This document shows, piece after piece, positions 22,437-32,900 of a stretch of 64,000 nt of DNA. Under the pieces are notes generated by a model. It did not search any database. It was not told the origin of the DNA and was given only the letters and a program-made list of their open reading frames with translations. Position 1 is the first letter of the stretch, and each line of letters begins with the position of its first letter. The stretch is from Primula veris (lineage: Eukaryota; Streptophyta; Magnoliopsida; Ericales; Primulaceae), in the NCBI GenBank assembly GCA_963682055.1, contig OY821743.1:37041459-37105458 (forward strand). The letters are read 5' to 3'. Both the position numbers and the translations under genes were made by a program.

Positions 22437-24922
22437 TTATTTCAGTTTTTTTTTTTTTACTTATATATCTATCCTATCTACTATATATATATATAGCATA
22501 TGTTTTTGGACTTAAAAACAAAAAATATACGTTTTGAAACCAAAACCGTAATTCTATTCATAATTTAGGTTTACCTTTTATTTAAAATATTTTTTATAAA
22601 AAATGAAATAAAAAAATAAACCGTAAATCAGAATTTGTAATTTGAATTTACAATTTTGACCAAAAAAATCTGGTTTAATTGTTATTTGTTTTGTTTTTTT
22701 ATACAGGATAGGTAATGGGTGAGAAATTGAAACGAATACATCTGTCGGAGTCGGAGTCGGAGTCGGAGTGGACGGCGAGTATGTAGAGCGAGTTCGAAAA
22801 TTTAAGGTTGATGCCGACGAAGATGCGGTCGTCAAATGAGAGGCCCACGACGACGACGTGGTAGTTCGAGGTCGGAGGACGGACAAATGTTGAATTTGTT
22901 AACTAGTGTATAAGGTTGAAAAACAAGTGTATGAATTCCGTGAATTAAGGGTACGAAATTGAAAATTATGTATATGAATTATGTCAATAAGAATATGAAT
23001 TCTGTAAATTATTGGGGTATGAATTTTGAAAATAAGGACGAATTTTACGAATTAGGGTATGAACTTTTGAAATAAGAGTGTGAACTTTTAGAATAAGTGT
23101 ATGAAAATATACAAATTATGGTATGAACTTTGAGAATAAGGGTATTAACTTTTAGAATAAGGGTATGAAAAAATACTAATTAAATTTTAACTTTTGAAAT
23201 AAGTGTATGAACTTTTTGAATAATGGTATGAAATATACAAATCAGTGTATGAACTTTTGGGTATGTTTTTGTTAATTTAATTTTAAAAGTAGTATGTTTT
23301 GTTAATTTATCTTAATTTCAAGGTGTCCTCACAGACATTCTGTTTATGTCGAAATAGATAAAAAAAAAAAATGGGGATGTGTTTATTGTTTATAATGATT
23401 TGATTTTTACACGAAACAATCTCCAAAGTTATTTAAGTATTTTAAAAGAGTAATCAATTGGGAATTTAAAATGACGAGTATTAAGCTTATGTCCTATTAT
23501 CTTGAAATTGGAGTGAAACAAAATGAAATTTGGATTCTATTTCGTAACAAAGATACGCAAAAATATATTTAATAAGTTTAAAATGGAATGGTGTAAGGCT
23601 GTAACCGATAAATAATCTGCGGTCAATTATGCTAGAAAGTTGTCGAAAATATGAAAATCAACATTTTTACTATCAAATTTGTATCATTTTTGGCCAGTGT
23701 ACATACATACACATCAAATATAGATACATATCACCAAAACTTCTTAAAACAAACCCAAATATATTACCAAAATCAATCTCAAAATACTATCAAAATTAAA
23801 CCCTACTTATGTGAATTAAACACCTAGCTAGAGGCAACGAATCTCCGGCGAGGTGGCTGTTTGGCAAAGGCTGACGGTGGTAGGGAGGTGGAGAAGGTCG
23901 GCAATGGCGGGACGTGGTAAGATTGCAACGACATACCATCGGATATCCGGTGAGTTGGTGTTGTGGTATACGGTGATGGTTTTCACCGACGGTAGCTGTG
24001 TATAAGGTTTAAGGGGAAACAATTAAGCTCGGTTTTTTGTACTTTTGCACATTTATAAAGAGTGATAGCCTTGGATTGAGGGTAAGCTTACCAGGGGTCA
24101 TTAGCTCGTTTCATAGCGTACGCGTGCACACTCAAGAGTTGTAATTGACGTGATAATAGTGATAACGGTTTGTAAGTAATTTTGAGGATAAGATCGTGCT
24201 TAAAACCAGACCCTAGTCTGGACAATACATGTATTCCCGTACTTTTTAATGTTAGCACTTATACCAATTGATCGGGTGAATGCTTAAATTATATATCGAT
24301 CATTACTGCGTATTTTTCATTACTAATTATGAATCGAGTCAAGTGGTTTATTAATTGCACGTACGTTTTACTCAGGCAAAAAACGTCGAAAACTTCATTC
24401 ACCCCTCTAATGTTTTGCCATGCGGGACAATGAAATTATTTGTACTTTCTATTGTTTGAAATTGTTGCGATCAAAATAGTAAAAAAAGAAGTAAGAATGG
24501 CGAAATGCTCGTGTTGATTTATAACATCAACAAATGAAGTTTGAGGTTAGAGGGCGAGTCGTTTGATATAATCGAGATGCATAATAAGAGTCACGCAAAA
24601 GCACAAAACCTTATGATGCCTCTCGACTTGGAGGACATGTTAAACTAAGCTTAAGACAACTAATGTCAAAAACTAACTTGACCAACTCGTTACTAAAAAT
24701 GTCATGAATAATAAAAATACATGAAAAGGCAATAGTCCAAAATAGTATAAAGATAAAATATAATTAATTTTAAAAAGTGAAAACAATTCTTATCACCAAC
24801 AAATTAAATTACATATGCCTAGAAAAGAAATGGAGTAAATAGAAATAAAAGTAATTAATGTGAGGAGCATTAATATAAATATTATAAAAACCTTGATTTA
24901 TTTCTATATAAAGAAAGGCATA
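22437..24922. other. Intergenic, repeat-bearing
   Basis: Contains a perfect (GTCGGA)4 hexamer repeat at 22744-22769 and a degenerate tandem region at about 22905-23270. A minus-strand frame (22690-22895) reads fairly coding-like (HVVVVGLSFDDRIFVGINLK) but matches nothing I know. The rest is AT-rich; 23820-24022 carries only chance frames. Confidence 0.4.
22905..23270. repeat. Degenerate AT-rich tandem repeat, about 22-35 bp units
   Basis: The motif GGTATGAACTTTTGAAATAA recurs about a dozen times with variation (AGGGTATGAA, GTGTATGAA, TTAGAATAAG). Unit length varies, so it looks like an old, degraded minisatellite. No reading frame spans it. Confidence 0.6.
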
Positions 24923-24933
24923 TGACCGTTGGA
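24923..24933 (-). promoter_or_regulatory. MSA element (M-phase-specific activator)
   Basis: Read on the minus strand it is TCCAACGGTCA, an exact match to the plant MSA consensus YCYAACGGYYA bound by three-repeat MYB (MYB3R) proteins, which drive G2/M transcription. It sits 176 nt upstream of the start codon of the KEN-box gene at 25109. Known MSA elements work in promoters of B-type cyclins and other mitotic genes. Confidence 0.7.
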
Positions 24934-25108
24934 GGAGTAACGCTCTTTCTTCTTCTTTAAAAAGTTCAAAAACATTGAATTGAATTTTGAGTAAAGAGTA
25001 AATAATAATAATAATACAAATTAGAAAGAATAAATAAAAGTTGTGTGTCTTCTTCTATCTATCTCTATAAATATAGAACTCAAATAGTTTTGGGAATTGT
25101 TAATAAAA

Positions 25109-27204
25109 ATGGTGAGAATGAGATCAAGTAAACCACCGGTTCCGAGATCACCGAGTCGTGTTCTAACTCCACGACGTCGTGTCCTTGGCTCTTCTGCTAC
25201 TTCTCCTCCTCATCCAGGTACACTAGTACACCATCCCTTTACAATCTATACATGTATATATCATTATTATAACTAACTTACTGTAACTTTGCCATATTTA
25301 ATAAGTATGTTATATTTGCCATGTTTATATGTTTCTTGGGTCAACTATACCATTTATATATCCCGCTTATTAGATCATTCTGCTTTTCTGGCCTTTATTA
25401 CTTACTTATTATTGTTACTATTTCAATACCAAATTTGTCTTGATTGCTTTTCAATCACAACAAAAAAAAGGTCTTGATTGGGTCGCAACTTTTAAGCTCG
25501 GTTTCTTTAAAAATTGAATAAGAATAAACTTAGTGTACCTTTGCCATATATGTTATAACTGGAATGTATATGTTTCCTGGGTCAAGTCAATTGTAATATA
25601 GTAGGATTTATTCCTTTTTATCATATTATTGTGTTTTTGTGGCTTTATTATTTTATTTTTTTTCAATACCCAATTTGTCTACTCTGCGATCTTGTACACA
25701 ATTGACTAAACTAGTATTTATTAGTATATAGTCTTGATTGGTTTTCAAAAAAAAAAAAAAAAGGGTCTTGATTGGTTGCGACTTTTAAGCTCGGTATCTT
25801 TAAAAATATTAATATCAAGCTGGAATTGCATTTGATTGAACGTGTTATAGAAAAAAAAACAGACTTTTTTGAATAGAAAAGATAGAACATCTTAGCTGGA
25901 ATAGCCTAAGTTTATTTGATCTGAATACTACTATATGATTTAAACTATAGCCGGCCCTTTTGCTCAAAAGCTGGAACCAAAAAGCCCTATATATTAAATT
26001 TTAAAAAAAATCATTTCTGAATGTTACATGTATTTTCTGGGTCAAGATTAAAACTGTATAAATTCCACTACTTAGTGCATTTGTTTGTGTGGATGGAGCG
26101 GAGCGAGCGCCTTTGTTTTATACAGATTTAAATAGTTTATGGAGTTTTGGACAATAAAAGATAAGATTATTAAACTGGATTAACCTAATTTTTCATCTTC
26201 TTCTCAATCTGAAAAGATCTGTAGCCTCAAATTTGGAACCAGACAAGCCCTATTTTAAAATTTAATTTATTTATTGAAGGTATGTAAATAGGATTAGTTC
26301 CACTAATAAATTCCATATATATATCTACTCAGCTACTAGATACTACATATATACATGTGTATCAATTGGTCAATTCACTATTTCTTTAGTATGCAATCTT
26401 GTGTTTTTATGATTTCTGGACTATGAAAGCTAGAATACTTAAACTGGTTTGGTTTGGCCTGGTTTCTTTTTCCTGAATCTCAAAAGATTTTGTTGCTCAA
26501 ATGATGGGACCAAACAAGCCCTATAGGAGTACTTTTAGTAAAAAATTAATTTCGTTATCCGATGTTATATAAGTTTCCTGTGTCTAGTGCAAGATTGTCT
26601 GTAATTAGTTCATGTGTGTGTATTTGTGTTTTTTGTAACAGCCTCTTTGGTCAGAACTCCTTTAGCGAAACGCAGCTCAAATGTGGAGGAAATCGAGCTT
26701 CGTCCTGAATACCAAACAATTTCGTGCGAGATGAAAGCATTAGCTAAAATGGTTAACCACGAATTTGGAAAACCAGACTTGGGTTTTCCAGAATCTGGTT
26801 CTCTTTCTAATGTGATTTTCGAGAGGGGAAGGTTCTATGACGAGTATGCTGCTAAAAGGAACGAGAGGCTGAAGAGGAAAAGGGGACAAACCGAAGTAGA
26901 GAAAGAACATCTAACTGCTGCTGATTTCGGTGTTGGGGTCGAATCTGTGCAAAAGACGGTACCAAAGAGGCGTGAAGTGACCAAAAGAGCTGTTGTTTCC
27001 ACCCCAGCGAGAGAAAGTCGGGTGGAGCACTCAAGGCGTGAAGTGACGAAAAAGGAGGTTGTTGCGACTCCAATGACTGAGAATCGGGTAGGAAGTTCAA
27101 GGTATATGCTTCGAAGCATGAACAAGGAGAACAAAAAGCCGCCTTTGCCAGTGAAATACGAAGGTTCAACAGTTGGGAAATTAGTTACTCGAAGGGCTAG
27201 GTAG
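25109..27204 (+). CDS. Uncharacterised basic protein with KEN box and CDK sites; predicted mitotic APC/C substrate
   Basis: Two exons, 25109-25217 and 26642-27204, joined phase 1 (HP|A), encode 223 residues. I do not recognise the family with certainty; a conserved-looking block is RPEYQTISCEMKALAKMV (about 56-73) and ERGRFYDEYAAKRNERLKRK (about 96-115). Visible short motifs: CDK-type SPSR (14-17), TPRR (20-23) and TPAR; RTPL (about 41-44) as a D-box-like RxxL; and a KEN box in MNKENKKPP near residue 198. A 22-residue unit starting RREVTK is repeated in tandem (about 147-190). The protein is rich in Lys and Arg, has no signal peptide or membrane segment, and is probably nuclear. An exact MSA promoter motif upstream supports G2/M expression. 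A chromatin, cohesin or spindle regulator is plausible but not shown. Confidence 0.8.
25290..26590. repeat. Degenerate repeats filling intron 1 of the KEN-box gene
   Basis: Related blocks recur about every 265-300 bp. GGAACCA..A.AAGCCCTAT occurs near 25975, 26238 and 26508, and TTTTAAGCTCGGT.TCTTTAAA occurs near 25490 and 25788. ATGTTATAT.GTTTCCTGGGTC recurs near 25545, 26025 and 26562. The 1,424-bp intron thus seems to have grown by internal duplication. Confidence 0.55.
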
Positions 27205-27696
27205 ATCTGAAGTGTTTGCTTTTAGTATTGGGAATTATATTGTGGTCGAATATTTCTTGTTTTGTTATTCTTCAAACCAGTGGTTTGATGGTGATTTGAG
27301 GAATTAGTGTTATAAAACTTTGTTGAGGAAGTGGAACTATACTTTGCAGCTTCGTTTATTGTTTGTTTATCATTTTGTCCATCTGCTTATACAGGCTGCT
27401 AGGCAAAACTACTACTACATAATCTGCAATGAAAGCTTGATGGAAATTAAAGTTTGTCAAGATCGCAATGAAAACATTATTTTGTTTTTCAGTTTTATTT
27501 TTCTTCCAACAGTTTGATGATGAATAGGGTAATTCGATTGGAAAAATGTTTGGAATAGTTATATTTTGAAGCTTTTTCTTTGGGCAATTGCTTTTTTGTT
27601 TAACGAAAGCGGAACTACATACATATATATGTAGCATTTCTTTTTGTTTGCTTATCTTTTTCTCCATCTGCGTATACAAGCTACTGAGCTAAGAGC

Positions 27697-27697
<1 letters not shown>

Positions 27698-27731
<34 letters not shown>
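27698..27731. repeat. Poly-C tract, 34 nt
   Basis: An uninterrupted homopolymer of 34 C on the plus strand. It generates a spurious poly-proline reading frame. Such tracts are rare in plant DNA and unstable in cloning and sequencing. Confidence 0.95.
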
Positions 27732-27763
27732 TTAAACCAGGAAGAGAAGAAACTAATACAGTA

Positions 27764-27995
27764 TATGTCAGTAATAATTTGAAGTTCATGAATAATATGT
27801 CTGATACTTCCATTTATAATAATATTATTAAGTACTAATAAAATATAAACATAACAGAATGTGGCTATCATAAATGGCATATGTCAGTAATAATTTGAAG
27901 TTCATGAATAATATGTCTGATACTTCCATTTATAATAATATTATTAAGTACTAATAAAATATAAACATAACAGAATGTGGCTATCATAAATGGTA
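27764..27995. repeat. Perfect tandem duplication, two 116-bp units
   Basis: Units 27764-27879 and 27880-27995 appear identical by eye, both starting TATGTCAGTAATAATTTGAA. It lies 33 bp after the poly-C tract. Noncoding. Confidence 0.9.
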
Positions 27996-28524
27996 TGGCA
28001 AATTAACCACCGAGACGGGTGATCCTACAATCGATTTTATATGCAATAGTTTTAAGTTTGAACACCTTTTAACTGATAAACCTATGCATATGCCTTGGAA
28101 AATCAGAACAATGTGATACAGCCAACTTACAAATTCATAAATACGTCTTGGGTAATACAGCCAACCAATTGCAATAGTTTTTGAAGTTTGAACACCTTTA
28201 ATGATACAGCCAACCTATATATACAAGCCATGATATTCAGAAATTAGAAAAGGCTGAATTTGAAAATTAGTATAATGACAATTTTGGAACTTTTTTAATA
28301 AGGCGAAGTTTCAGGTGTTATATGCCTTGAGATAGTGTCATACCAAACTTAACTCGTTATTCATTAAGTTTTATATCTATCACAAAGGCCGCAATGTTAC
28401 AAACATGGATACACAGATTTGAGAAAAAGTATGGGTACTCATACAGCGATACAACTATAAATATAGATTACAGAATATGATAATCATAACAGTATCTTTC
28501 CTGCGAGATCGGTGTTATTTAGTT

Positions 28525-29924
28525 TCATGTATCATACCAGTCATCCGATATTTCGTCTTCCACATCTTCTACCTTAGGTGGAAAAGCATCTTCTTCGAGT
28601 CCAGTGCCATTACCCTCTACAACACTTGCTACAATTATCTCACTGTCTGAAGATGCCTCGCCTTTGTTGATTTCCACTATATCATCTTCAACTCTGTAAT
28701 AAACCTGCGAGGAAATAAGAACTCCAGCATTAGCGAAAGAGAGGGGGGGAGAGAGGGAGAGATACTGAGAGACTGTGGAAGAGAGGATACATACGGCACA
28801 AGTGCGGGACGGTGATAGAATTTTGAATGAGTTTGGGCGATTGTTAAAATTCGTCTCGGGTACTCCAGGTATTCCCTCTGGACATGTAAAATGATCTACA
28901 TCATGTCCTACCTGGCAATGACAATTATTCAAGAAAAATTCTATATTTACAGATCATCTTAAGGAACATATAATGATTCACGAAAGCAATAAGACAGCCC
29001 TTTCAATAAAATAAGGAACAAAAAACAATATTTAAGGAGTCTCTTACTCTTCCATGTCCCCCGAATTCCAAAGCATCACTGTCCAGCGCAACTCTATACT
29101 TCCCAGGCAAGTCACACCCGACTTTATACCTGCATGTTCGAAGCAACAAGAACGTAAATTAATTTAAGATAATGCTATTAAACTGTTTTCTAATAGTTTC
29201 CTGGGTGGAAGTACATTACCCATCATACGTGTTATCTGGATGAAAGTTGAAAACGAAAACAAGGTCCCCACGTTCAAATACAATAACCTGCAGGTGATAA
29301 GTTTGTAATCAAAATATCTGTGTCAACAAAGTCAAATCATCTTGAATTCAATGAAACGAAGCAACTGCCAAAGAATTTAAGGACATGCGTAAGCAGAATC
29401 CACAAAGATGAAACACAACATTAACAAACTACTTGAAACTGCCAAAAAATTGAATCTACCTTATCATCTTCATTAGCGCTGCTCACGATCTGTTTAGTCG
29501 ATTCTAGGAACAAATACTTCTCATCGAGAGAATTCATGGCTTTGTTAAATGCATTGATGAACTGAAGACAGTTACAAAATCATAAGAATTCAATGAAAGA
29601 TGAGAATAAAAGAAAACATGTTCTGAGAAATGAAATTATTTAATGTGGCCATCATGATTATAAAGGCATAGTAGCCATCCACTAAACAATGATATGAGCC
29701 TGAGTATTAGAAAGCTCTTTCTCTGGGTTAGTGTAACGTCTCGGAAATTTTGTACTTTATTATTAATTTTAGTAATACGATAGTGATATTTAGTTTTGTG
29801 GGTGGTTACGTATTTGTGTGAAATATACACGTGTTATATGAAATTTGGTGTATATAATAGTGATGGGTGTGATTTGTATTATTTTATAACTAAGTGGACT
29901 AGTTAGTAAATTAGTTTACTAAAA

Positions 29925-29957
<33 letters not shown>

Positions 29958-32900
29958 GAACGCCGGAGAAAGGGTTTAGGTCGCCGGAAAGGACTGGTCA
30001 GGTCTGATTGGCGAGTTTGGCGGTGCGTGGGTTTTTCTCGGGTTTCGGGCATCCGGGGTTTGATTCCGTTTCGGGTGCGTTCGGACTCCGTTTTTCACGA
30101 TTAAATACATTTTTTTAATCTACTCTTCGAGCCCTATCTATCTGTGTAAGTCTTTTCCTCCAATTTTCACTTTTATAAAAGGTCGTTTTTTAGGGCTTTA
30201 CCCTAATCCGAATTTACATCAATTTTATTGATCCGTAGCTCGTTCTAATTACGTTTAGGGACTACTTGAGGGCGATTAGTGGGCTGTCCATATCTAGCTT
30301 TGATTGTTCGGTGGGTTTTCGGTTCGAGGTTGGATATTTTTACAAACGAGCTCTCGTTTGTATAGGTAAGGAGGAAGAATATAGTTTCGCTTTAAAGGCG
30401 GTTTTTTTTATGTGTTGTTTGTTGTATGCTAGGCTATGTAAATGGTTAGTTGGTTGGTTAGTGTGTATTGCATCATGTTTTTGTATTGTGTATGTGTAAC
30501 ATGCTTCCATGGTTTTATTTATGCTAATCATATTGTTTATGGTGATTATGTTATGTATGGCGATTTTACCATTTTTATTTGAAAAAGAATTGTGAACGAA
30601 AATGTGACGGTGGTGATATAGTGCGTGATATTTATTTTATTTTCGTTTGGTGGACTTTACCATTTATGTTTTTGGGAGTCTTTTATATTTATTTTAGGGA
30701 TTGCAGTACCAAGTGTTAAGGCGGAGCTGTGTCAGCTTACGGTGAGATCCCGGAAACTTGCACAAGGATTAGGTATATCGGTACCATAGGGTTAGTCCCT
30801 TTAAAGCCGGCCCCATATTTTCTTGGCCGCGTGTTAGTGTCAGAATATGGGTGAGGGAACCATTGCACTTTGGGTCCTAGAGCAGAGTGGCTCTAAAAGT
30901 GGGTACATGTGAGGCAATCCCGACTTTGTGTTTTGTTGAGTCTTGTTTTATTTTGTTGTGTTTTATTTTATTTTGTTTTATTATTAATTCAGTTGATCTT
31001 GATTATATGTTCATTTACTTGTGTTGCGAGTTATATTTGTTGATGTGTTTTTCGTGCAATTACCTTTATCATTATTTGCCAGATATCATATTTGCCATGT
31101 TAGGATTGTGTGTGCGTGCTTAGTAGCACGCGCCGTTTTTAAAGCGAGATTGTTTTCTTACCTCCTTTGTTTTCTGTACATTTTGTTCACGATCGATGTA
31201 CAGGTGCTGACGGAGACGGTGGCGAGGTGTAGAGCTCTTGTCTGAGGATCATTGTCATATTACACCTTATCGCGTGCACGCTACTCTTTTGTTTACTCTT
31301 TTTGGCGTTTTCTTATTTTGAACTTGGTTCGCCTAGTAAGCGTTTGAAACGTGTATGTTTTTCTTTTGGTTAGAGTAACCTATCATGTACATTTATATAT
31401 GTTAGATTGCGTTATTGTATGTAATGTCAGCTGGGTTGAATTTGACTTGATCATGTTGAATTAGTGATAATCGCTTTGCGATTTTGTTATATATTTTGTT
31501 GTCAAACAGGTCTAATTTATTGGAAACAAATAGATATGCGAAGCTCATGCCGAAATTTTCTAAAACGTGTTGTTTTATTCGTTTGTCACATTTGAGCCCC
31601 GTTGGCTACCCTTAGGCCAACTCAGGGAATCATATGTGATTATCGGCATGTCTTGAAGTATTTATTTGGGTCTATTGATTAGCGTGCTATCGAATGGCAT
31701 TCCGCATGTTTAGTTATTTTAACTTTTCCCTTTTTATTTTAATTTACATTCACGACCCGGGGTTTATCCAAAATTCGGGGCATGACAGTTAGCTTTAACC
31801 ATTATCCATGTCAATTGTGGATAATATAGAAAATGAAAAAAAAAATTAGAAATTTGTAATGATACCACTGCGATGAAGATGATTTTAGTTTTATGTTTGT
31901 ATCATGTCTCTAATAATATTGTGTAATAAGTGTAATATTAATAATAGGTTTAAGGCCAGAATAAATTTGAGTCGTTAGATTAGTTAATGATGGATTTTGC
32001 GGTGGTTAGATAGATAGGTTATATGATGAGTCATCAGCGGTTAAGAATATAGCAGTTTAGTAACCGCTAAGTAGTTATTCTAATTTTAAATACTTGTAGT
32101 TGGTATATAAACTGCAGAATGTAACCATTCTGGAAAAATAAGAAATATAATATCAAGTTTGTTTCCATTTCCTATCAATCACTTTGATTGAATTACGATT
32201 TCCTAACCGGAATTTATCTGAAACCATTACAAATTGGTATCAGAGCCGCTATCTAGCCGATGTGGGCACTGGCAACCCCAGAAGGACGGCGTGCCCGACG
32301 AGGACGCGTGCCTGAAGGGGAAAGAGTGTACGAACCCGGATTTTCGTAGGAAAATATCGTGGTAAAGAGAAGTGAGCTATCCCACATCGCTTAGATATGT
32401 AGTACCCTGTATGGTATATAAGGTAGGAGTATCCTCCTTCTTGTCACCAAGGCTTTTTAAAGTCGTGCGGCCCAAGAAGCGAGGACGAAATTGGGCCAAA
32501 GCGGACAGTATTGGTGGTAAGAAGCAGATGGTGGCGGTCTGGTCGGAGGACCGGGTCGTTACAATAACAACCCCATAGGTAAAACTCACCCTAGGTTATA
32601 TAAGTGAGGGTGGCTATAGAGTTATATACAACACATATGTATGTTACACTACTGGAATAATGTAGTTTACACTACATCACCTTAGTATCGTTATAATTCA
32701 CCACGCTTCGCAACCTGCGACCACGCAGGCAAGACTTTACGCTGATTTCTAGTCCCGGTCGAACGCTGCAATCCCGGCGTCACTCCTTCTGCGCCCCGTG
32801 GGCGGGTTTTGCACTAGAAACTAGCCCCGGTCGAACATTGCAATCCCGGCGTCTCCCTTTTGACGCACTGTGTGACGCACGTGTTGCATTGTGATGTCGG

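Larger units (their letters stand above)
27205..28524. other. Intergenic between the KEN-box gene and SBE1 (3' flanks)
   Basis: It holds the 3' flank of the KEN-box gene, a poly-C run, a 116-bp perfect tandem duplication and the 3' flank of SBE1. Segments at 27330-27400 and 27560-27690 resemble each other (CCATCTGC.TATACA.GCTACT), suggesting an older local duplication. Confidence 0.45.

Noticed and set aside
22578..22895. Minus-strand coding-like frames with Ser-Asp repeats
   Set aside because: No recognisable family, driven partly by the (GTCGGA)4 repeat, and no splice context; not supported as a gene.
27644..27880. Poly-Pro and poly-Gly frames
   Set aside because: Translation of the 34-nt poly-C homopolymer.
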